Assembly (NCBI RefSeq): GCF_036090055.1
Contig: NZ_CP107970.1
Span: 2,668,501 to 2,732,500 of the forward strand
Length of the DNA: 64,000 nt
From: Nocardioides sp. NBC_00368
GTDB taxonomy: Bacteria; Actinomycetota; Actinomycetes; Propionibacteriales; Nocardioidaceae
Direction: 5' to 3'
Part shown: in pieces, positions 25,418 through 33,891 of the stretch
Position numbering within the stretch: the stretch's first letter is position 1
How the letters are laid out: every line of letters starts with the position of its first letter
Position numbers and translations under genes: made by a program
The notes under the pieces: model-generated
What the model saw: the letters and a program-made list of their open reading frames with translations, nothing else
Databases searched by the model: none
What the model was told of the DNA's origin: nothing

Positions 25418-26329
25418 TCAGGCGGCGTCGGGAGTGTCCAGCTCAGGCGTACGCCGCTCCGCGATCACGTCCTGGAGCACGTCGGGGTTGTTGGTGATGA
25501 TGCCGTCGACACCTCGGTCGAGGACCGAGCTCATCGTCGCGGCGTCGTTGACCGTCCAGGAGTGGATGTCCATCCCGAGCCTGTGGACCCGGGCGACGTA
25601 GCCGGCGTCGAAGGAGCCGTGGTGCGGGTTGATCTGGTCGGCCCAGGTGTAGCTGTCCAGGTCGGCGTAGGCCGGAGTGCCGAGCAGGCCGACCGGCACC
25701 TCGGGCTGGATGCTCTTGTAGGTCTTCATCGACCCGAAGTCGAAGCTCTGCACGGCGAGCCGGCCGGCGGCGACCGCGGAGACGACGTAGCCCGGGAAGG
25801 AGTCGAACTCGGCGGCCACCTTCTTCTCGATGCCCGGGTAGAGCCCCGGCGACTTGAGCTCCATCAGGATCCCGGACCGCGACGGCCGCACCTGCTCGAC
25901 CATCTCCTTCAGCGTGGGCACCGGCTCTCCGGCGTACCTCTCGCCGAACCAGGAGCCGGCGTCGAGGGTCTTGATCTCGGCCAGGGTGAAGTCCTTGACG
26001 TTCCACGGCGAGCGGCCGGGGAAGCGCTGCTCGACGTCGGTGGTGCGCGACAACGTGGTGTCGTGCATCAGCACGAGCTCGCCGTCCTTGGTCGCCTGCA
26101 CGTCCGACTCGATCCAGTCGGCGCCCTGCTCGATGCCGACCGCGAAGGCGGCGAGGGTGTTCTCGGGGGCGTACGCGCTCGCGCCGCGGTGGGCGGTGAC
26201 GGTGATGTCCTCGGCCCGGTGGGCCTCGACGGCGTTGACCGCCACCGGAACGATCATCGTGCCTGCGGCCAAAGCCACGCCGGCGAGCGTTGAGGTGAAG
26301 GTCTTGGACGCGACGGACGACAGCGACAT
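25418..26329 (-). CDS. Secreted glycerophosphodiester phosphodiesterase, short form
   Basis: 303 residues with a signal peptide (TSTLAGVALAAGTMIVPVAVNA). The GDPD core is VTAHRGASAYAPENTLAAFAVGIEQGADWIESDVQATKDGELVLMHD, and the C-terminal half has MDIHSWTVNDAATMSSVLDRGVDGIITNNPD. It is shorter than its downstream paralogue (identity looks moderate, mainly in the core), so the pair may have different substrates. Two exported GDPDs in series suggest scavenging of phosphate or glycerol from phospholipid or teichoic acid debris. Confidence 0.9.
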   Translation of the reverse strand: MSLSSVASKTFTSTLAGVALAAGTMIVPVAVNAVEAHRAEDITVTAHRGASAYAPENTLAAFAVGIEQGADWIESDVQATKDGELVLMHDTTLSRTTDVEQRFPGRSPWNVKDFTLAEIKTLDAGSWFGERYAGEPVPTLKEMVEQVRPSRSGILMELKSPGLYPGIEKKVAAEFDSFPGYVVSAVAAGRLAVQSFDFGSMKTYKSIQPEVPVGLLGTPAYADLDSYTWADQINPHHGSFDAGYVARVHRLGMDIHSWTVNDAATMSSVLDRGVDGIITNNPDVLQDVIAERRTPELDTPDAA

Positions 26330-26434
26330 GGCGCACTCCCCGAGATCAGTGGATGACGACTGATCTCGAGTGAATCGGTCGCCGCCGACGGCGCCCCGAC
26401 GGATTGGTGGCCGAAGCCGTACGCCTCGGTGAAC

Positions 26435-26842
26435 TCAGCCCAGCACGGCGCGGAGCCGGTCGGCGTAGTCCTGCTGCTCACCGGCGGCGTACTTGTGGCG
26501 GGGCCAGAAGAAGCCCTTGAGCCCGTCCCCGCGACTGCGCGGGACGACGTGGAGATGCAGGTGGGGCACCGACTGGCTGACCACGTTGTTGACCGCCACG
26601 AAACTGCCCTGGGCGCCGAGACCCTCGACGACCGCTGCCGCCAGCCGCTGGGCATTCGCGACGAAACGTCCGTGCAGGTCGGGCGGGAGATCGAGGAGCG
26701 TCGCGAGATGCTGCCTGGGGACCATCAGCATGTGGCCCTTCTGCACCGGCCGGTGGTCGAGGAAGGCCAGGAAGCCCTCGTCCTCGAAGACGATCTCGGC
26801 CGCCAGGTCGCCGGAGACGACATCACAGAAGACACAGCTCAT
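26435..26842 (-). CDS. HIT-family nucleotide hydrolase/transferase
   Basis: 135 residues. It begins MSCVFCDVVSGDLAAEIVFED and ends with the histidine triad PHLHLHVVPR. The C-x-x-C at residues 3-6 is a common extra zinc-binding feature of bacterial HIT proteins. Substrates are usually adenylated or AMP-linked small molecules. ATG 26,842 overlaps the stop of the upstream gene by four bases, so the two are co-translated. Confidence 0.9.
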   Translation of the reverse strand: MSCVFCDVVSGDLAAEIVFEDEGFLAFLDHRPVQKGHMLMVPRQHLATLLDLPPDLHGRFVANAQRLAAAVVEGLGAQGSFVAVNNVVSQSVPHLHLHVVPRSRGDGLKGFFWPRHKYAAGEQQDYADRLRAVLG

Positions 26843-27666
26843 GTCTCGTCTCCCCACGACAGCGTCGCCACCACGAGGTCGACCGTCGGCAGGACCAGGT
26901 CGGCGAGATCGGGGTGCGGGAAGGAGTAGATCAGCCGCGACTCGTAGAGCCGGTCGGGCGAGGCCACCCACCGCTCCCCCACTGTCGTGGTCTCGGCCTG
27001 CAGCGGATGCCGCACCATCCCGAACGGAGCCGGCCGGCTGAGCGCGACCGCCAGCCCGGCCGGGCGCCGCCCGACACGCTGCAGCCAGAAGGCCAGGAAC
27101 GCAGCGCCCTGCTGGGCCGCCGCCTCCTTGGCCGCGCTCATCCACCGGGCCCAGTCGGGCTGCTCGATCCTGGACCGCTGCACCTTCGGGAGGACCTTGT
27201 CGGCGAGGTCGGCGAGCTGGTAGTCGCGTACGTCCTCGTCGGACATGTCCACGACGTACCACTCCTGCGCCTTCGGCAGCCGCAGGTCGACGTGGGGCTT
27301 GGGACCGAGCGTCTTGAGCACGTCCTTGATGCCCAGCCGGAACCGGTTCGGCCCGGCCGGGTCGAAGGTGACGTACGCGATCTCCTCGATGTTGGCGGTC
27401 AGGAAGTCACGCAGGCCGTCGGCGTTGCGCAGCTGCGCGCGCCGGCGGGTGTCCTCGGCGAGGAACGTCTCCAGCGCCTCCTGGGAGGAGAAGAGCATCG
27501 CCTCGTACGGTGGCCGGTTGCCGCGGTCCCCAGGAAAGACCCTGATCCGGGCCTCGTCGAGCTGGGGAACGACAACCTGCCCCGTACGCAGCGCGGTACC
27601 GACCGCGTCGGCGTCGGTGGCGGCGAGCGCCACCTCCAGCGCGCGGTTTCGGTAGCCGTCGATCAT
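26839..27666 (-). CDS. Hypothetical protein with SseB-like N-terminal region
   Basis: 275 residues, soluble. The first 120 residues (GQVVVPQLDE, PPYEAMLFSSQEALETF) resemble SseB-type domains, which are poorly characterised; the resemblance is modest. The C-terminal part is unrecognised (WARWMSAAKEAAAQQGAAFLAFWLQ). It is coupled to the HIT gene by overlap. No catalytic residues can be named. Confidence 0.65.
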   Translation of the reverse strand: MIDGYRNRALEVALAATDADAVGTALRTGQVVVPQLDEARIRVFPGDRGNRPPYEAMLFSSQEALETFLAEDTRRRAQLRNADGLRDFLTANIEEIAYVTFDPAGPNRFRLGIKDVLKTLGPKPHVDLRLPKAQEWYVVDMSDEDVRDYQLADLADKVLPKVQRSRIEQPDWARWMSAAKEAAAQQGAAFLAFWLQRVGRRPAGLAVALSRPAPFGMVRHPLQAETTTVGERWVASPDRLYESRLIYSFPHPDLADLVLPTVDLVVATLSWGDET

Positions 27667-27703
27667 CGTCCGAGGCTAACCCCTCGGACGTGGTCGGATC
27701 GGT

Positions 27704-28585
27704 CTAGGCGGCGCCGAGCCGCTGTGGCGTGTCGTCGTCGCAGGTCGCGAAGAAGTTGCCCACCTCGTCGACCATGTGGCTGAACGACTCCGCCGCGAAG
27801 AGCACCGGTTGGTAATGGGTGATGTCGTAGTCGATCGTCGCCATCTGGGCGAAGTCGATCGGACGCACCTCCACCTCCCGCATCTCCTCGATCTCGCCGT
27901 AGGAGGAGAGCAGCCCGGCTCCGTACGCCTTGATCTCGCCCTCCTCGTGGAGCACGCCGAACTCGATCGTGAACCAGAAGACGTCGGCGACGACCTGGAG
28001 CGCCTCCCTGGTCTCCACGCGCCGCGCGGCCGCGCCGGCGAGCCGCTTGACCTCGGCGACCTGCGGGTCGGCGAGGAGGTTCCCGTGGCCGATCACCTCG
28101 TGGATGATGTCGGGCTCCGGGGTGTAGAGCGGCACCGCGTGGTGACGCAGATACTGGGTCGAGTGGAACTGACCGTCGGCCAGGCTCCCGTAGAACTCCT
28201 CCAGTGGGACGATCCCCGCGGCCGGGACGTACTCGAACCCGGTCAGCGGCTTCAGACCCGCCGAGACCTCGTCGAGCTGTGGCACCCGGTCCTGGGGGAG
28301 GTTCAGGGCCTCGACCGCCGCGATGTAGTTGCGGCAGGCGTACTTCGCGTGCAGCGGTGCGATCTCCCGGCACACCGTCCGCCAGATCTCGTTCTCCGTC
28401 TCGGTGTAGTCGATCCGGGGCACTGGCTGCCCCGGCTTCCAACCGAGCGCCGCGCCAGCGATCTCGCTGCGTCGAGCCCGGTAGTCCTGGTCTGCGAACC
28501 CGGGGTGGTTGTCCCCCAGATGCACCTCGACCTGCCCGTCCTCGCCCACGGTGACGGGCGAGTAGAGCTGTCCTTCCTCGAACAT
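27704..28585 (-). CDS. phhA: Phenylalanine 4-monooxygenase (aromatic amino acid hydroxylase)
   Basis: 293 residues. The catalytic iron ligands are visible: H-x4-H in DIIHEVIGHGNLL and the glutamate in FTIEFGVL. FEYVPAAGIVPLEEFYGSLADGQFHSTQYLRH is characteristic of the family. The enzyme uses a reduced pterin and O2 to make tyrosine from phenylalanine. ATG 28,585 is chosen because GGAGGT lies just upstream; an ATG at 28,597 would overlap that ribosome-binding site. There is no pterin carbinolamine dehydratase gene beside it. Confidence 0.88.
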   Translation of the reverse strand: MFEEGQLYSPVTVGEDGQVEVHLGDNHPGFADQDYRARRSEIAGAALGWKPGQPVPRIDYTETENEIWRTVCREIAPLHAKYACRNYIAAVEALNLPQDRVPQLDEVSAGLKPLTGFEYVPAAGIVPLEEFYGSLADGQFHSTQYLRHHAVPLYTPEPDIIHEVIGHGNLLADPQVAEVKRLAGAAARRVETREALQVVADVFWFTIEFGVLHEEGEIKAYGAGLLSSYGEIEEMREVEVRPIDFAQMATIDYDITHYQPVLFAAESFSHMVDEVGNFFATCDDDTPQRLGAA

Positions 28586-28981
28586 CCTTACCTCCATGTG
28601 ACGTACGCCTCACAACCCTATCGCGCACGCAACAGAAGTCATCCCGCCAGGGAGGTGAACAACAGGAAGTCTTCCGCCTGCAGTCGCATCCGTGCTCCGC
28701 TATGTCGTCACCATCACCTGCCTCCCCGGCATTTTTCCGCCATAGCGGGGATCTGCGGGCCGATCATTGCGTGCAGGGTTTCGTACCCACCCGTACGGGC
28801 CCGAGCATCTCGTCAAGCGCATATTTCGAGGCCGGAGGGCCCGAGTTGGGGCGGCATGCGTCGGGGCACATTTAAGAGCCGCTCGTGGCCCCTTCACCAC
28901 CTACGACACCAACCACGCGCAACTAAGGGGGTGCGGGGGATATCCCCCGCCGCGACGCGGAGCGTCGCCTGAAATGACGAA
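28586..28981. other. Intergenic region with hairpins, no gene seen
   Basis: No convincing reading frame. The last 50 bases contain a perfect palindrome GCGGGGGATATCCCCCGC (28,933-28,950) and a GCGACG/CGTCGC hairpin (28,952-28,968). A similar arrangement (a GGG..CCC hairpin, then GCGACGCG..CGCGTCGC) lies at 33,841-33,889. Confidence 0.6.
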
Positions 28982-29017
28982 CCGACGTGGCCCGCGCGAA
29001 GCGCGGGCACACGTCGG
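28982..29017 (-). terminator. Terminator hairpin of ssrA
   Basis: A long stem just beyond the tmRNA 3' end: CCGACGTG/CACGTCGG outside and CCCGCGC/GCGCGGG inside, with a GAA loop and a small bulge. There is no U-tract, as is common in high-GC actinobacteria. Confidence 0.75.
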
Positions 29018-29028
29018 CCAGAGGTTCG

Positions 29029-29397
29029 TGGAGCTGCGGGGAATCGAACCCCGGTCCTCGAGCGCCGTGCCAGGTCTTCTCCGGGTGCAGTCTGTGGGTG
29101 GCGTTCTCTCATCCCCGGGGCTCGACGCAGACACGTCCCCGACAGGCTCAGCCGACTAGATGTCCCTCATGCCCCGTCGGCATGTGCATGAGGTGGAGTC
29201 TCCTAGATGACGCCTGGATCCGAGCCGGAGACGGATACTCGGTCAGACGCTTCGATCACCGCGTCAGGCGGCGAGAGCGAAGGAACTGCGCTTAGCGTTG
29301 GCAGTTATTGGTTTCCAGCGATCGTTTACGAGATGACGCTGGCTCCTCGACCCGCTTCCCCTGGGAGCAACGTCCCAAGTCGAAACCGATCAGCCCC
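29029..29397 (-). ncRNA. ssrA: tmRNA (transfer-messenger RNA)
   Basis: The 5' end GGGGCTGATCGGTTTCGACT (reading down from 29,397) is the conserved tmRNA start. The 3' end carries the T-arm GGTTCGATTCCCCGCAGCTCCA, ending at 29,029, whose CAGCTCC pairs with the 5' GGGGCTG. The tag frame runs from 29,302 to 29,264 and encodes ANAKRSSFALAA then TGA, with AATAACT before the GCC resume codon. It rescues stalled ribosomes and tags the product for Clp proteolysis. The smpB gene lies 73 bases upstream. CCA is not encoded (CGA follows), so it must be added. Confidence 0.95.
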
Positions 29398-29411
29398 TTT
29401 TGAGTTTTCAA

Positions 29412-29428
29412 TGCCAGCGATGCTGGCA
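29412..29428 (-). terminator. Hairpin between smpB and ssrA
   Basis: TGCCAGC-GAT-GCTGGCA, a perfect 7-bp stem with a 3-base loop, between the smpB stop and the tmRNA 5' end. It may attenuate smpB read-through into ssrA or overlap the ssrA promoter. Confidence 0.45.
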
Positions 29429-29470
29429 ACAGGACAACACTACAGTCCCCTGCAGACATTCCCCACTCGG

Positions 29471-29950
29471 TTATCCCTTCATCCCCTTGAGCTTGCGCCC
29501 GACCTCGACCTCGGCCTCCCGCTTGGCCGTACGCTCGGCGATGGTGTTGCGCTTGTCCCACGACTTCTTGCCCTTGGCGACGCCGATCTCGACCTTGGCG
29601 CGGCCGTTGAGGAAGTAGAGGGCGAGGGGGACGACGGTGAGGCCCTTCTCGGCGACCTTGCGCTCGATCTTGTCGATCTCGGCGCGGTGGAGGAGCAGCT
29701 TGCGCTTGCGGCGGGCGGAGTGGTTGGTCCAGGTGCCGTTGAGGTATTCGGGGATGTGGATCCCGTGGATCCAGGCCTCGCCGCGGTCGATGTCGACGAA
29801 GCCATCGACCAGGGACGCGCGACCCTCACGCAGCGACTTCACCTCGGTGCCCTGCAGGACCATGCCGGCCTCGTAGGTGTCCTCGATGTGATAGTCGTGT
29901 CGCGCCTTCTTGTTCTGCGCGATCATCTTGCGCCCCTGCTCCTTCGCCAT
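29471..29950 (-). CDS. smpB: SmpB, tmRNA-binding protein
   Basis: 159 residues. The conserved core is IAQNKKARHDYHIEDTYEAGMVLQGTEVKSLREGRASLVDGFV, followed by GIHIPEYLNGTWTNHSARRKRKLLLH. The basic C-terminal tail (KREAEVEVGRKLKGMKG) enters the mRNA channel. SmpB is required for tmRNA trans-translation and lies directly upstream of ssrA. Confidence 0.97.
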   Translation of the reverse strand: MAKEQGRKMIAQNKKARHDYHIEDTYEAGMVLQGTEVKSLREGRASLVDGFVDIDRGEAWIHGIHIPEYLNGTWTNHSARRKRKLLLHRAEIDKIERKVAEKGLTVVPLALYFLNGRAKVEIGVAKGKKSWDKRNTIAERTAKREAEVEVGRKLKGMKG

Positions 29951-29998
29951 TCCACCATTCTCTCAGGCGCACGGTCATGACCGCGAAACGTTTAGGCC

Positions 29999-31267
29999 TC
30001 AGCCGCCGATCAGAGGTACCGGGTCGACCGGGGTCCCGTCGCGCAGGACGGTGAAGTGCAGGTGGCAGCCCGTGGACCAGCCCGTGGTCCCCGCGTACGC
30101 CACGGTCTCACCACGCCCGACGCTCCCCGAGCGCCTCGCATAGCTCGAGATGTGGTTGTAGACGGCGGTGTAGGAGTGCCCGTTGACCTTGCCGAGGTAG
30201 AGGTGCAGGCGGTTGCCCCACACGCTCGAGTAGGAGGTCGAGATGATCTGCCCGGACTCGATGGCGAGCAGCGGGCGCCCGCACGGCGCGTGGTAGTCGG
30301 TGCCGTTGTGCAGAGCGACGTAGCCGTAGATCGGGTGCTTGCGGATCCCGTAGGGCGAGGTGATGTAGGTGTCGGTCACCGGCGCCCCGAAGAGTCCGCC
30401 GACCGAGCCGACGTTGCGGTCGGTGCCGGAGCCGGCCGACGCCAGCGACCGGATCTTCGTACGCAGCGCCGACTCCTCCGCCTCCAGCTTGCGCAGCTCG
30501 GCGGCGTCCGCCGCCCGGGCCGCCTCGGCCGAGCGCTTCGCGGTGGCTGCCCGCTCGGCCAGGGCCGACATCTCGTCGTGGGCCGCAGCGGCCTGGTCCC
30601 GGACCGAGTCGACCTCGGCGACCAGCTCGCGGGCCCTCTTCTCCTTGGCCGCGACCGCGTCGGTCGCCTCCTGCACCTCGGCCTCACGGACGACGAGCAT
30701 CGTCTCGGTCGCCTCCATCCGCTGGAGGGTGGCGTCCTGGCCCGCATTGGCCGCGTCGACGTACGTCTGCTGCCGCATCAGGTCCTCGAGCGAGCCGCCG
30801 GAGAGCAGGGCCGCGGCCTGCGCCAGGCGCGGGTCTCCCCCGGTGAACCGGGACAGGATCTCGTCGCGCATCTCCTCGCGCTGCGCCTTCACCTCGGCCT
30901 GGCCCTCGGCGAGCTCCTTCTTCGCCGCCGCGAGGAGCACCTTCTGCTCGGCGAGCTCCGCCTTCACCTGGGTGTGCGCGGCCTGCACCTCGACGAGCTG
31001 GGCGTTGAGCTCGTTCAGCCGGGTCTGGGCCCGGTCCAGCTTCTCCCGCGCCGCGGCGTACGTCGCCGATGCCTCCCGCAGCCCGGCACTGGAGTGCTCG
31101 AGGTCCTCGGCCGCGGCCTTCTGGTCACGCTGGATCTCCCGCTGCTCCTGCTCGAGCCGGTCCCGCTCGTCCGCGGAGGACGGCAGGGAGGGCGAGAGCA
31201 GGACGGTAGCCACCACTGCACAGCTCAGCGCAGCGGCAAGCCGACCGGCACGGGGGAAGGCGCGCAC
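29999..31267 (-). CDS. M23-family cell-wall endopeptidase with coiled coil (EnvC-like, FtsEX-linked)
   Basis: 422 residues. After a signal peptide (LAAALSCAVVATVLLSPSLPSSA) comes a long coiled coil (about 32-270) and then a LytM/M23 domain. Its metal site reads HNGTDYHAPCG (H-x3-D) and CHLHF (H-x-H), so it should be catalytically active. It follows ftsX by 54 bases. FtsEX is known to activate coiled-coil peptidoglycan hydrolases (EnvC, PcsB, RipC), so this protein is the probable effector in division. Confidence 0.9.
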   Translation of the reverse strand: MRAFPRAGRLAAALSCAVVATVLLSPSLPSSADERDRLEQEQREIQRDQKAAAEDLEHSSAGLREASATYAAAREKLDRAQTRLNELNAQLVEVQAAHTQVKAELAEQKVLLAAAKKELAEGQAEVKAQREEMRDEILSRFTGGDPRLAQAAALLSGGSLEDLMRQQTYVDAANAGQDATLQRMEATETMLVVREAEVQEATDAVAAKEKRARELVAEVDSVRDQAAAAHDEMSALAERAATAKRSAEAARAADAAELRKLEAEESALRTKIRSLASAGSGTDRNVGSVGGLFGAPVTDTYITSPYGIRKHPIYGYVALHNGTDYHAPCGRPLLAIESGQIISTSYSSVWGNRLHLYLGKVNGHSYTAVYNHISSYARRSGSVGRGETVAYAGTTGWSTGCHLHFTVLRDGTPVDPVPLIGG

Positions 31268-31321
31268 GGATCAACCTCGGTCTGTGGGGAAGTGTTACCG
31301 ACAGACCGTAGGCGATCCGGA

Positions 31322-32230
31322 TCAGACCTTGATGTATTTCCTCGTGAGCAAGAGTGTCGGAACGAGCGTGAGCAGGATGCCGAGGACCGCGACGATGGCG
31401 AAGGAGCTGAAGAACTCCTCCCAGCCGACCCACTGCGTCACCGCGGTGGACGAGAGCCGCTGCTCGACGCCGAAGTACATCACCGAGGCCAGCGCGACAC
31501 CGGACAGTGCGATGCCGACCAGGGCCACCACGAGCGACTCGAGAAGGAACGGGAGCGCGATGTAGAGGGTCGAGGCACCGACCAGCCGCATGATCCCGAT
31601 CTCGCGGCGGCGGGCGAAGGCGGCCAGCCGGATGGTGTTGGCGACCAGCAGCAGCGCCGCGATGACCAGCACGATCGCGCCGACCAGCGCCGCGCTCTGC
31701 AGCCCGTCGACGGCGGCGAGGATCGGCCCGGTGACCTCGTGGACGTCACCGACGTGGTCGATGCCGTCCAGGCCGGCGACCGCCTCGATGATCTCGGCGG
31801 AGTGGTGCGGGTCGGTCATCGTGACCCAGTAGGACTCCCACATGTCGTCGGCCTTGACCACCGGGTCGGGACCGCTGACGCCCTCGACGTCGAGAGCCTG
31901 CAGCCGCTCGTAGGCCTGCTCCTGGCTCTCCTCCTCGACCTTGTCGACGTACTTGTTGTCGTCGAGGGCGTCGGTGATGACCTTCTTCTGGCTGTCGTCG
32001 ACGGCGCCCGCGCACTGCGGGTTGCGGTCGTTGGCGCCGTTGCACATGTAGAAGGTGATCTGCAGCTCGTCGCCCCAGACCTCCTCGGTCAGCTGGGCCT
32101 GCTCACGCAGCAGCAGGCCGACGCCGGCCAGGGTGAGCGAGACGAGCAGGGTCAGGGCCACCGCGACGTGCATGGACAGGTTGCGGCGTAGCCCCTGGCG
32201 GAGCTCGGTGAATACATAACGCAGCTGCAT
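31322..32230 (-). CDS. ftsX: FtsX, division ABC transporter membrane subunit
   Basis: 302 residues with the FtsX topology: an N-terminal membrane segment (MHVAVALTLLVSLTLAGVGLL), a periplasmic domain of about 120 residues, and three C-terminal segments (AALVGAIVLVIAALLLVANTIRLA, LLESLVVALVGIALSGVALA and FFSSFAIVAVLGILLTLVPTLLL). The motif RRREIGIMRLVGAS before the third segment is typical. The extracellular domain should contact the downstream peptidase. It follows ftsE with a 71-base gap. Confidence 0.95.
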   Translation of the reverse strand: MQLRYVFTELRQGLRRNLSMHVAVALTLLVSLTLAGVGLLLREQAQLTEEVWGDELQITFYMCNGANDRNPQCAGAVDDSQKKVITDALDDNKYVDKVEEESQEQAYERLQALDVEGVSGPDPVVKADDMWESYWVTMTDPHHSAEIIEAVAGLDGIDHVGDVHEVTGPILAAVDGLQSAALVGAIVLVIAALLLVANTIRLAAFARRREIGIMRLVGASTLYIALPFLLESLVVALVGIALSGVALASVMYFGVEQRLSSTAVTQWVGWEEFFSSFAIVAVLGILLTLVPTLLLTRKYIKV

Positions 32231-32301
32231 GGCGGGTAGAGGAAACTTTCTCTAGTCGAGAGCCTGGTCAGGGTGAGCGGGGCGGGCCGAGGACTGAAGC
32301 C

Positions 32302-32991
32302 TCAGAACTGAGCCCCGTAGCCGCCCTGGACCTGGTCGCGTACGAGGTGGCCGTGCTCGAGCTCGATGACGCGCTTGCGCATCTGGTCGACCATCTGGAC
32401 GTCGTGGGTCGCCATCACGATGGTGGTGCCCGACCGGTTGATGCGGTCGAGCAGGCGCATGATGCCGACGGTGTTGCCGGGGTCGAGGTTTCCGGTCGGC
32501 TCGTCGGCGATCAGGATCATCGGTCGGTTGATGAACGCGCGGGCGACGGCGACGCGCTGCTGCTCACCACCGGAGAGCTCGTCGGGCATCCGGTCGCCCT
32601 TGCCGTCGAGACCGACCAGCTCGAGCGTCTCCGGGACGCGCTGGCGGATCTCGCGGTTGGAGTGGCCGGTCACCTGCATCGCGAAGGCGACGTTCTCGGC
32701 GACGTTCTTGTTCGCGAGGAGGCGGAAGTCCTGGAAGATGGTGCCGACCTGGCGGCGCAGTCGCGGCACCTTCCAGCCGGCGAGACGGTTGATCTCCTTG
32801 CCGGCGACATAGACCCGGCCGGTGGTCGGCCGCTGCTCGCGCAGCATGAGCTTGAGCGCCGTCGACTTGCCCGAGCCCGACTGCCCCACAAGGAAGACGA
32901 ACTCCCCCTTCTGGATGTCGATCGAAAGGCTGTTGAGGGCGGGTCGGGCCTGCCCTGGATAGGCCTTGCTGACCTTCTCGAAGCGGATCAC
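32302..32991 (-). CDS. ftsE: FtsE, division ABC transporter ATPase
   Basis: 229 residues. The Walker A motif is GQSGSGKST, the signature LSGGEQQRVAVARA and Walker B LIADEPTGNLDP. It starts with GTG (MIRFEKVSKAYPG). It drives FtsX to activate peptidoglycan hydrolysis at the septum. In most actinobacteria ftsE directly follows prfB; here two genes intervene. Confidence 0.96.
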   Translation of the reverse strand: MIRFEKVSKAYPGQARPALNSLSIDIQKGEFVFLVGQSGSGKSTALKLMLREQRPTTGRVYVAGKEINRLAGWKVPRLRRQVGTIFQDFRLLANKNVAENVAFAMQVTGHSNREIRQRVPETLELVGLDGKGDRMPDELSGGEQQRVAVARAFINRPMILIADEPTGNLDPGNTVGIMRLLDRINRSGTTIVMATHDVQMVDQMRKRVIELEHGHLVRDQVQGGYGAQF

Positions 32992-33065
32992 CGCACCGAG
33001 GGTAGTGCAATGGTGGTGGGCTCAGCACTTCGGCTCTGACATACCTGCCCCTGTACTCTGACGGC

Positions 33066-33683
33066 GTGCGCTCTGCAGTCCGGATCCTCATCGGTGCCGT
33101 AGTCCTCACCGCGATCGCGGTCGGGGTCGGCGTACTCACCCTGAAAGACGACGAGCCGGAAGCACCCGAGGTGAAGGGCGACCTGAGCACCGCCGACACC
33201 ACCACGATGCACGTACGTCGCGGCGCGTTCTGCGACCGCGTCCCGACCGAGGACGCGACCGAGGCCCTCGGCGGCGCCGCCACCGAGAAGAAGGCCTACG
33301 GCGACGGCGACCAGACCGCCATCTCGGGCCAGGTCAACGACGTCGCCCAGGAGTACGGCTGCATCTGGACCGGCCCGGAGGACGCGGCCACCTCGGCCCG
33401 CGCCTGGGTCTTCGCCCCGCCGGTCACCCTGGACTGGGCGACTCAGATGACCAAGAGCGTGCCCAAGGGCTGCAAGGCCGCGTCGAGCCCGGCGTACGGC
33501 AAGCCGTCGGTCGCCCTCACCTGCACCGACGCGAAGAAGCAGCCGAAGGTCGTCTACCGCGGGCTCTTCGGTGACGCCTGGCTCTCCTGCGAGCTCACCG
33601 GCAAGGTCGGCGAGCCGACCGCCGCGCTGCAGAAACGTGCGTCCCGCTGGTGCCTGGTGACCGCCACCGCGGCCGCCGCCTGA
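33066..33683 (+). CDS. Membrane-anchored or secreted hypothetical protein
   Basis: 205 residues, not recognised. One N-terminal membrane segment (VRILIGAVVLTAIAVGVGVLTL) is followed by an extracytoplasmic domain with five or six cysteines (FCDRV, YGCIWTG, GCKAA, LTCTD, LSCEL, RWCLV), suggesting disulphides. The layout resembles DUF3558-type actinobacterial proteins. A TACTCT at 33,054-33,059, six bases before the GTG, suggests leaderless expression. It is divergent from ftsE, inside the prfB-ftsE interval. Confidence 0.65.
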   Translation: MRSAVRILIGAVVLTAIAVGVGVLTLKDDEPEAPEVKGDLSTADTTTMHVRRGAFCDRVPTEDATEALGGAATEKKAYGDGDQTAISGQVNDVAQEYGCIWTGPEDAATSARAWVFAPPVTLDWATQMTKSVPKGCKAASSPAYGKPSVALTCTDAKKQPKVVYRGLFGDAWLSCELTGKVGEPTAALQKRASRWCLVTATAAAA

Positions 33684-33840
33684 GAGCAGGACTCGCCAGG
33701 CCTCGACCGGAGCGTCGTTTGCGTCGACCCAAAGTCGAGTGCTTTAATCGACTTAGTCGCTCGGGTCGGGTAGGCACCTCACCGGGCGGCGTGCGCCGCC
33801 GCGGGCACTGAGTCAGAGCAGAGCCGGCTGGCGATAGCGG

Positions 33841-33889
33841 GTGGGGTCCTTAGGGATGGGGATCCCACCCGCGACGCGGGACGCGTCGC
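33841..33889. terminator. Double hairpin downstream of the alpha/beta hydrolase
   Basis: GCGACGCG-GGA-CGCGTCGC (33,871-33,889) is a perfect stem two bases past the minus-strand stop. Next to it GGGTGGGGTCC/GGATCCCACCC (33,840-33,870) forms a second stem with one mismatch. Likely a bidirectional terminator between converging transcripts. The rest of 33,684-33,840 holds nothing recognisable. Confidence 0.65.
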
Positions 33890-33891
33890 AT

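Noticed and set aside
28586..28930. Small protein gene in the phhA-ssrA gap
   Set aside because: Short frames exist on both strands but lack ribosome-binding sites, conserved motifs or codon bias.
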